NCBI GenBank assembly: GCA_949840955.1
Contig: CATKXV010000015.1
Coordinates: 1 to 34,325 of the forward strand
Direction of reading: 5' to 3'
From: an uncultured Anaeroplasmataceae bacterium
GTDB taxonomy: Bacteria > Bacillota_I > Bacilli_A > Acholeplasmatales > Anaeroplasmataceae
DNA: 34,325 bases
A program made the translations under genes and the position numbers. Below, piece by piece: positions 25,218 through 31,307 of the stretch. The first letter of the stretch is position 1, and each line of letters begins with the position of its first letter. The notes under the pieces are model-generated. The model ran no database searches. It saw nothing but the letters and a program-made list of their open reading frames with translations, and was not told the DNA's origin.

Positions 25218-26546
25218 CTAATATTGATATTTTTTCCTATAGAAAAAGATAAATAAAATAGAAAGCATTGCAGCCATGATTTCAGCAACAATGATTGACA
25301 TCCATATTCCATCTATTTTTAAAAAATAAGGCAAAATTAATACTGCTGCAATTTGAAATACAAGGGTTCTTAAAAAAGAAATTAATGCTGAAATTAATCC
25401 ATTATTTAAAGCAGTGAAAAAGGATGAGCTATAAATGGCGATTCCTGAAAATAAAAAGGAAAAGGAGAAAAAGAAAAATGCTCTAATAGTTAGTTGGAAA
25501 AGCTCCTTATCATAGTGAACAAATATCATAGATAGCGGTCTAGCAAGACTTTCCCCAAGGATAAACATCCCCACCGAAAAGATGCCAATAATTATAAAGC
25601 TTTTTTTCAGGATACCACTGATTTCTTTCGGGTGTCCTGCTCCATAGTGATAGCTTATAATCGGGGCTGTTCCTACGGAATACCCAATAAAGGAAGCAAT
25701 AAATATCATGTTGACATACATTAAAACACCATAGGCTGCAACCCCATTTTCTCCTGCATACTTCATTAATTGCATATTATAAAGCATACTAACCAAAGAC
25801 ATGGAAATGTTAGATAAGAGCTCTGATGAACCATTTGTAAAAGTTTTAATTAAGGTCCTCCCATCAAAAGTCGTTTTCCCCAATCGCAAGGAGCTCGTAT
25901 TTTTACGAGAAAAATATAAAATCGGAATGATTCCACCAACACATTGGCTTAACGCAGTTGCTGCCGCAGCACCGACAAGCCCCCAACGAAAGCCTGCAAC
26001 AAATAAGGCATCTAGAATTATATTCGTTATTCCTGCACATAGTGTAACATAAAGTCCTATTTGAGGCTTTTCTGCCGTAACAAAAAAGCTCTGAAAGGCA
26101 TATTGCAAAATAAAGGCTGGTAAAGCTAAGAGTACCACCTTAGCATATAAAGCACATTTATCTAAAAGTACTCCTTCTGCACCAAGTAAAGATGCAATAG
26201 GCCTTACGAAAGCAATCCCCAATATAGCTAATATAATTCCTAATATAAGAGCTACATAAACCAATAAAGAAAATATATGATTGGCTTTATCTGGTTTTCC
26301 TTCCCCCATTGTTTTAGAAATTAGAGCACTTCCTCCTGTTCCGAACATAAATCCTATACAGCCTAATATCATAAGAAAGGGCATAATAAAATTTACTGCT
26401 GCAAATGGAGTTTTCCCAACAAAATTAGAAACAAAAAAACCGTCAACTACACCATAAATAGATGTAAATATCATCATGATTATAGCAGGTAATGAAAACC
26501 TTAGAAGCTTTTTAAACGTGAATTGATCTGAAATTTGAATTTTCAT
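25218..26546 (-). CDS. MATE-family efflux transporter, MepA-like
   Basis: This 442-residue protein with 12 membrane helices shows the MATE layout, two similar halves. Conserved segments include MIFTSIYGVVDGFFVSNFVG and the second-half IISYHYGAGHPKE. MepA-like pumps export cationic drugs by Na+ or H+ antiport. ATG 26546 is chosen because AAGGAGAGG lies upstream; the longer frame to 26642 runs through a structured RNA leader and is an artefact. The leader and terminator suggest ligand control. If the leader is a guanidine-IV riboswitch, the exported compound would be guanidinium-like. Confidence 0.88.
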   Translation of the reverse strand: MKIQISDQFTFKKLLRFSLPAIIMMIFTSIYGVVDGFFVSNFVGKTPFAAVNFIMPFLMILGCIGFMFGTGGSALISKTMGEGKPDKANHIFSLLVYVALILGIILAILGIAFVRPIASLLGAEGVLLDKCALYAKVVLLALPAFILQYAFQSFFVTAEKPQIGLYVTLCAGITNIILDALFVAGFRWGLVGAAAATALSQCVGGIIPILYFSRKNTSSLRLGKTTFDGRTLIKTFTNGSSELLSNISMSLVSMLYNMQLMKYAGENGVAAYGVLMYVNMIFIASFIGYSVGTAPIISYHYGAGHPKEISGILKKSFIIIGIFSVGMFILGESLARPLSMIFVHYDKELFQLTIRAFFFFSFSFLFSGIAIYSSSFFTALNNGLISALISFLRTLVFQIAAVLILPYFLKIDGIWMSIIVAEIMAAMLSILFIFFYRKKYQY

Positions 26547-26571
26547 AACTGTTCCTCTCCTTAATATATAT

Positions 26572-26695
26572 AAAAAAGCCCGATTATTCTTACAATAACC
26601 GAGCGCACTCGTCATCTTTTCTAACAGAAAACTGTAACACAATTCTGGTGCTGCGGCACTCCCCTGTCCTCCGATGATTTTTATTTATTTTCATT
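26572..26695 (-). ncRNA. Riboswitch leader, probable guanidine-IV (mepA motif)
   Basis: On the minus strand hairpin P1 is GTGC-CGCA-GCAC (26659-26648) and hairpin P2 is CGAG-TGCG-CTCG (26611-26600). Their loops CGCA and TGCG are complementary, so a kissing-loop can form. P2 shares bases with the 5' arm of an 11-bp terminator (26604-26594 with 26588-26578, loop GTAAG) followed by six T residues (26577-26572). Thus P2 and the terminator exclude each other. This arrangement, before a MepA-like MATE gene, is what I recall of the guanidine-IV class: ligand stabilises the kissing hairpins and turns transcription on. The class is from memory; the structure is from sequence. Confidence 0.7.
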
Positions 26696-26699
26696 AATA

Positions 26700-26728
26700 A
26701 GTATAGCATATTCCATTATTTGCGTCAA
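26700..26728 (-). promoter_or_regulatory. Promoter of the MATE gene leader
   Basis: TTGACG (26728-26723), 17 bp, TATACT (26705-26700), read on the minus strand. Transcription would start about 35 bases before the P1 hairpin. Confidence 0.85.
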
Positions 26729-26762
26729 TAGAATAGCGCTTGTAAAAAATCAATCTATTTTT

Positions 26763-27173
26763 CTACTTGAATCTCATTAGGGTTTTCCTTATCCTATCAA
26801 CGGCTTCCTTGGGATCAAAGATATCTAAAACTGCCTTTTCCATAGGACAGATATCCGTTTTACTACGATTTATAATTTCTTCAGTAAGTACATTATATTC
26901 ATAATATATATTATATTTTTCAAAAATAGGAATTGCTTTTTTAGATAATACATTGGCGTATACAGCCTTGATTCCAAGATAAGCATAAAGTAAAGCAGCT
27001 GCCTTTCCTACAATTGTATCTGCTACAGAAAAATGTGTTAAATCTCTACCATTTTCAATAAAATCAATTAATCCTTGGATTCCATTCTTATCACAAAAAT
27101 AATAGGCATTGTCTTTAACGAAGCATAATTTATGAAATTGCAATTGCTCCTTTGCATAGAGTAAATCTTTCAT
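26763..27173 (-). CDS. DUF1893 domain protein
   Basis: This 136-residue protein matches the DUF1893 pattern: LCFVKDNAYYFCDKNGIQGL near the start, then SVADTIVGKAAALLYAYLGIKAVYANVLS and the C-terminal NRSKTDICPMEKAVLDI with a conserved cysteine. The fold is related to the cytidine deaminase superfamily by family description; the activity is unknown. GAGGATTACAG precedes the ATG. It follows kptA by 13 bp, so the two are likely co-transcribed. Confidence 0.8.
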   Translation of the reverse strand: MKDLLYAKEQLQFHKLCFVKDNAYYFCDKNGIQGLIDFIENGRDLTHFSVADTIVGKAAALLYAYLGIKAVYANVLSKKAIPIFEKYNIYYEYNVLTEEIINRSKTDICPMEKAVLDIFDPKEAVDRIRKTLMRFK

Positions 27174-27186
27174 CTGTAATCCTCAC

Positions 27187-27735
27187 CTATTTTCTTAATA
27201 TTTCAATATATTGAGGTGGAATAGGATTGGATAACCATACCTTGTCATTTCCTTTATAAAACCTTATTCCATTTTTATCAGCCTTTTGGGCATAAATCAC
27301 TAAAATCACAGGATTCGTATCTCTTCTTTTACCTACCTGCTTAGCAGTTTCTATATCCATAGATAAGTGTACATATTGACGTTTCATTTGCTGGAGCCCA
27401 GCTTTTAATATAGAATCTAATACATTATGTGAAGTACCATGATATAAAAGTTCTGGCGGACTCATTGGATCCTTTTCTATCAGCATTGGAATAGTATGAC
27501 CATATAAAGCCCTAATTTTACCATCCTTGATTTCTAATCTTTTCTTTTCTGAAATTTCAATTACTTTAAACAAGTCTTCCTTTTCAATTTGCTTAGGATA
27601 GTGCTTTGTCTCATTTAAAGCAAAAAGAAATTGATCGATTGGAACAAATCCTTCCCTATCTAATTCTAATTCATATTGCCACGGCTTATGCCTTAAAGCA
27701 AAAGAAATTTCTTTACTTAATTTAATATAATCCAT
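27187..27735 (-). CDS. kptA: RNA 2'-phosphotransferase, Tpt1/KptA family
   Basis: This 182-residue protein moves a 2'-phosphate from RNA to NAD+. The N-terminal part has SFALRHKPW with the Arg-His catalytic pair and DREGFVPIDQFL. The NAD-binding part has LYHGTSHNVLDSILKAGL, YVHLSMDIETAKQVG and the terminal WLSNPIPPQYIEIL. ATG 27735 follows GGTGAGAT; a longer frame to 27792 has no good site. Bacteria lack the yeast-type tRNA splicing that makes such phosphates, so the bacterial role is unclear. It lies ~110 bp past the leader-distal end of the CRISPR array on the same strand. Confidence 0.9.
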   Translation of the reverse strand: MDYIKLSKEISFALRHKPWQYELELDREGFVPIDQFLFALNETKHYPKQIEKEDLFKVIEISEKKRLEIKDGKIRALYGHTIPMLIEKDPMSPPELLYHGTSHNVLDSILKAGLQQMKRQYVHLSMDIETAKQVGKRRDTNPVILVIYAQKADKNGIRFYKGNDKVWLSNPIPPQYIEILRK

Positions 27736-27848
27736 AACTATCTCACCACACATTTTTAAAAAATATAAGTAGAAATCACAAATTAATGCCAAATTTTCCT
27801 TATCTATCTATAAAGAACTATAAAAAATTTTATTTTAAAATATACATT

Positions 27849-29072
27849 TTTGAAATATAGCAAAAATTATGAGGGTACTAAAACTTACATATAGTGATAA
27901 CTATACACCTAATAGTTTCAGTATAGCAAAAATTATGAGGGTACTAAAACGTTACACATGGGGATTTATCAGTTTTTTCCGTTTCAATATAGCAAAAATT
28001 ATGAGGGTACTAAAACCAATTTCTTTTTCATCTTGAGGAACTACGTGTTTCAGTATAGCAATAATTATGAGGGTACTAAAACATGGACTAAAAAGAATTG
28101 CAGACTGCACCTGTTTCAGTATAGCAAAAATTATGAGGATACTAAAACTTATACCCGTTGGAGCATCAGCACCATATGGTTTCAGTATAGCAAAAATTAT
28201 GAGGGTACTAAAACTTGCATGGAAAAGAATCGAACTAATATAGGTTTCAGTATAGCAAAAATTATGAGGGTACTAAAACAATCACTAATCGCATTTTTAA
28301 TAAATTCATGTTTCAGTATAGCAAAAATTATGAGGGTACTAAAACTATATTTTTTAAAAAAATGGTTATACCTGAGTTTCAGTATAGCAAAAATTATGAG
28401 GGTACTAAAACTTGTGTTTTGGCATTGCTTCATAAAATATAGTTTCAGTATAGCAAAAATTATGAGGGTACTAAAACATTGTATTTTGATAAAATTCTTT
28501 AAAAAAGGTTTCAGTATAGCAAAAATTATGAGGGTACTAAAACACAGATTTAAGCTTGGCTGGAAAACGAGCAGGTTTCAGTATAGCAAAAATTATGAGG
28601 GTACTAAAACGGTTCGAAGCCTCAACCAGCCATTCACAAAGTTTCAGTATAGCAAAAATTATGAGGGTACTAAAACTAATATTAATCGTACTCTTGCTGT
28701 TCCTTCGTTTCAGTATAGCAAAAATTATGAGGGTACTAAAACATAATAACTTGTTTAATACAGTTTGAAATGGTTTCAGTATAGCAAAAATTATGAGGGT
28801 ACTAAAACGCTTTTACTTGAAAAAAAGCAAATGGAGGAGTTTCAGTATAGCAAAAATTATGAGGGTACTAAAACTAGCTCAGCTTCATGTTGAAGGTTAT
28901 TATTGTTTCAGTATAGCAAAAATTATGAGGGTACTAAAACGAAACCAAGTGATCGCGCGTTGGTTGCTTTGTTTCAGTATAGCAAAAATTATGAGGGTAC
29001 TAAAACAAGGTCGTTTAGCTTGTTTATGGACGAATTGTTTCAGTATAGCAAAAATTATGAGGGTACTAAAAC
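27849..29072 (-). CRISPR. Type II-A CRISPR array, 19 repeats, 18 spacers
   Basis: The repeats are 36 bp. On the transcribed (minus) strand each begins GTTTTAGTACCCTCATAA and ends GCTATACTGAAAC. Spacers are 30 bp except one of 29 (28215-28243) and one of 31 (28544-28574). Transcription runs from 29072 toward 27849: the opening GTTTTAGTA is shared with other II-A repeats, the leader anchor sits at 29073-29079, and decay is confined to the low-coordinate end. There the terminal repeat (27849-27884) has four changes, and repeats at 27981, 28047 and 28113 have one each. The other 15 are identical. The repeat spacing of 66 bp keeps false reading frames open through the array. Confidence 0.99.
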
Positions 29073-29111
29073 CTCAAATAAATTATATCATCATTTGTGA
29101 CATGATGTAAA
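29073..29111 (-). promoter_or_regulatory. CRISPR leader: anchor site and array promoter
   Basis: ATTTGAG (29079-29073, minus strand) abuts the first repeat and equals the leader-anchoring sequence known to direct spacer integration in streptococcal II-A systems. TATAAT (29087-29082) with TTTACA (29111-29106) 18 bp upstream would start pre-crRNA a few bases before the first repeat. The leader is only ~42 bp from the csn2 stop. Confidence 0.8.
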
Positions 29112-29114
29112 GTA

Positions 29115-29960
29115 CTATATTTTGTTGTTCAATTGATTAATCAAAAAATCACGATATTCATCTAAAGAATAATTCTTATTTTCATTCATGCATAAATCAT
29201 AAATTTCATTATCATCATATAAGTCAACTTTTAACGCAGAGCTACATATAAAAACATTTTTAGGATCTAAAATACAAGGAAAATTCAAATTAAAAAGTAA
29301 TATATATGTAGTATTAGGAAATGATTTGAGAGTGTTCAACCAGGCATTTTGTAAATAGGGTATGTCAATTATTATTAAAGTTTTACTTTTAGATTCTTTA
29401 GCTATTGTCAAAAGTAAATCAAATTGAAATCTGATCAACTCGTCATATGTGACATCTAAAGAATTAGAAAAAAATTCTGTTTTGATTAATTCAAGAGCAA
29501 TGAATTTTAAAATTTGTTTTTTCTCTAATTCAATATGTATATTAAATTTTAGATGATTCATATCGCTAGATATGATTTCTTGCAAATCTTCTTCTAAATC
29601 ATGCAAAATATATTGCAATGTCTGATAATTTTCAGTATATTCTAGCTTTTGAGTTTTAATCTCTAAATACTTTGAAATTAATGATTTTGGACCAAGTTTT
29701 AATTCATTCTTAAAATCAAAATCATCTGAAATTTTATAATACTCAAAATCATGAATGTTTAAAAGTTTACCATCACTAAATATTTTGGAGGTGAAATTAT
29801 TTTCCTTTGCAAATTCACTATCCTTTTCTTTAGAGAAAAAGCCATCAAACGTATTAATAATGCTTCTTCTAATATTAAAATCATCAGTATAAAAATATTT
29901 AATTTTAGAAACAAATATTTTGTAATTTCCCGTGTGAGATATTATTTCAAAATCAATCAT
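29115..29960 (-). CDS. csn2: Csn2-family adaptation protein
   Basis: Csn2 forms a ring around double-stranded DNA ends and is needed for spacer acquisition in II-A systems. This 281-residue protein has an N-terminal NYKIFVSKIKYF region, a long charged helical middle (YLEIKTQKLEYTENYQTLQ), and a core strand KTLIIIDIPYLQN. The C-terminal part has an LLFNLNFPC strand. It is longer than the ~220-residue S. pyogenes type and fits the intermediate group of Csn2 proteins. Its ATG shares ATGA with the cas2 stop. Position and gene order make the identification firm; sequence similarity alone would be weak. Confidence 0.88.
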   Translation of the reverse strand: MIDFEIISHTGNYKIFVSKIKYFYTDDFNIRRSIINTFDGFFSKEKDSEFAKENNFTSKIFSDGKLLNIHDFEYYKISDDFDFKNELKLGPKSLISKYLEIKTQKLEYTENYQTLQYILHDLEEDLQEIISSDMNHLKFNIHIELEKKQILKFIALELIKTEFFSNSLDVTYDELIRFQFDLLLTIAKESKSKTLIIIDIPYLQNAWLNTLKSFPNTTYILLFNLNFPCILDPKNVFICSSALKVDLYDDNEIYDLCMNENKNYSLDEYRDFLINQLNNKI

Positions 29961-30280
29961 AATAAGATAAAACTCTCCTCCGTTAAAATTTTTTCTTGAT
30001 TACTAATTCCCCCTATTATAATTTCCATTTTTGAAAACTGTTTTTCTGTTATAATCATTACCCTTATATTCCCTTGTTCTGGGGATATCCTTCTAACCAT
30101 ATTTTTATCAGCTTCAGCTGCATCTCTATTAGCATAAATTTTTACATAAACAGAATATTGAAGCATAAAGAACCCTTTTTCTATTAATGCTTTTCGAAAT
30201 TTCGAATAAATTCTTCTTTCTATTTTAGTTTTGACTGGTAAATCAAAGAAAAGAATCATTCGCATATAACTATATCCCAT
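29957..30280 (-). CDS. cas2: CRISPR adaptation protein Cas2
   Basis: The 107-residue protein matches the II-A Cas2: MGYSYMRMILFFDLPVKT with the first-strand aspartate, RKALIEKGFFMLQYSVYVKI, and TEKQFSKMEIIIG. Cas2 dimers bridge two Cas1 dimers during spacer integration. The ATG at 30280 lies inside the end of cas1 (11-bp overlap); the MxYxYMRMIL start agrees with the S. pyogenes protein and supports this start over an internal ATG. Confidence 0.96.
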   Translation of the reverse strand: MGYSYMRMILFFDLPVKTKIERRIYSKFRKALIEKGFFMLQYSVYVKIYANRDAAEADKNMVRRISPEQGNIRVMIITEKQFSKMEIIIGGISNQEKILTEESFILL

Positions 30281-31163
30281 AAATTAAATGAATTTCCTCA
30301 TATTTCGAAATATCTCCTGTTTCAAATACATCTAATATTCTATCAATATAAATGCTAATAGCATTTAACAAGGTTTGTCTTGTTCCTTTTATTAACACAT
30401 CTGTTGTAGAAAGCTTAATTAAATCTAAGCGATGTTCTTTTTTAAAAATTAATGCTTCTTTAAGATGGGTATATACATACCAATCTACCAATGGTCTAAA
30501 AACTTCTATAATGTCATCGGACAGATTAAAAGGATTGTTATAGCCAATATGAATTATGCCTATACATGGTAATAATCCCTTAGCAATTAAGGTTTTGGAA
30601 ATTTGAGATCGAAAAATGGAATAACCATAATTAAGCCCAATATTAATAACATCATCCTCAAATCGTTTAAAGGTCGAGCCAAACAGATTACGAAAATACA
30701 TTTTTGCTGATAATCCTTCACGATTTAAAGTGTCCCCTTCATTTACTTCCTCTGCGAATTGATTTAATTTGGTTATAACTTCTACACCCCTATTCAGATG
30801 TTTAAGCAAATCTATCTGATTCGTGATTTTATTTTTGATAATTAATTTATGCAAAATATTCTTTGTGACAGAATTCCATTCCATTTGTTTTTTCAACATT
30901 AAGGGTGACTGAAAATTACCACTATAAGGCTGAATAATTGTCTGTGGCATATGTTCAATAGAACATAAAATTAAATTAATATTATATTCAGAACACTTGT
31001 TTATTAATGGAACTGTCATAGTAACTTTTTGATTATCAATTATTAAGCTATGAATATCAGAGAGTGGAATTGTCACTTCTGTAGTTTCTTTTTCTATTTT
31101 TAAATTGTCTAAATACAATCTAATACTCATAGCGTTTTCAATATAGATTATTCTCCAACCCAT
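30270..31163 (-). CDS. cas1: CRISPR adaptation integrase Cas1 (II-A)
   Basis: Cas1 is the metal-dependent integrase that inserts new spacers. The 297-residue protein begins MGWRIIYIENAMSIRL, matching the GWR start of II-A Cas1 proteins. Metal-site motifs are visible: the glutamate in NREGLSAKMYF, the histidine in GIIHIGYNNPFNLSDD and the downstream acidic residue in DIIEVFRP. No Shine-Dalgarno precedes ATG 31163: the tracrRNA terminator and its T-run end five bases before it. Expression presumably relies on readthrough from tracrRNA or cas9, which could limit adaptation. Confidence 0.97.
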   Translation of the reverse strand: MGWRIIYIENAMSIRLYLDNLKIEKETTEVTIPLSDIHSLIIDNQKVTMTVPLINKCSEYNINLILCSIEHMPQTIIQPYSGNFQSPLMLKKQMEWNSVTKNILHKLIIKNKITNQIDLLKHLNRGVEVITKLNQFAEEVNEGDTLNREGLSAKMYFRNLFGSTFKRFEDDVINIGLNYGYSIFRSQISKTLIAKGLLPCIGIIHIGYNNPFNLSDDIIEVFRPLVDWYVYTHLKEALIFKKEHRLDLIKLSTTDVLIKGTRQTLLNAISIYIDRILDVFETGDISKYEEIHLIYGI

Positions 31164-31167
31164 AAAA

Positions 31168-31273
31168 TTAAAAAAAGAGACCTACGAATTGTAAGTCTCG
31201 ATTTCGGGAATAATTCCCTTGTTTTAGTAGGTCCTCATAACCTTTGCTATACTGTGCATCCCTCAACGATGCA
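31168..31273 (-). ncRNA. tracrRNA between cas9 and cas1
   Basis: Reading the minus strand: a 5' hairpin TGCATC-N7-GATGCA (31273-31255), the anti-repeat CAGTATAGCAAAGG through CTACTAAAAC (31254-31221), a nexus hairpin GGGAAT-T-ATTCCC (31218-31206), and a terminator stem of nine pairs (31199-31191 with 31185-31177) ending in seven T residues (31176-31170 region). The anti-repeat pairs with the crRNA repeat over a 9-bp lower stem, then a bulge (one base in crRNA, three in tracrRNA). A 22-bp upper stem follows, containing two G-U pairs. Length is ~105 nt. A location between cas9 and cas1, in the same direction, resembles the S. thermophilus CRISPR1 arrangement. Confidence 0.93.
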
Positions 31274-31278
31274 TCTAT

Positions 31279-31307
31279 ATTATAATGTATTACCATTTTA
31301 ATTTCAA
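31279..31307 (-). promoter_or_regulatory. tracrRNA promoter
   Basis: TTGAAA (31307-31302), 17 bp, TATAAT (31284-31279) on the minus strand. The -35 lies inside the last codons of cas9, and the start would fall near 31272, the first base of the 5' hairpin. Confidence 0.88.

Noticed and set aside
26547-26642. A longer MATE protein starting at 26642
   Set aside because: The added residues are translation of the structured leader and its terminator; ATG 26546 has a good ribosome binding site.
26572-26695. TPP or guanidine-I (ykkC) riboswitch for the MATE leader
   Set aside because: GGGGAGTGC looks faintly TPP-like, but CTGAGA and the other TPP core motifs are absent, and the ykkC core is also missing. 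The kissing hairpins fit guanidine-IV better.
27958-29110. Several open frames through the array encoding repeated 'FQYSKNYEGTKT' or 'FSIAKIMRVLK' units
   Set aside because: They are translations of the CRISPR repeat. The 66-bp period is a multiple of three, so frames stay open by chance; no ribosome binding sites precede them.
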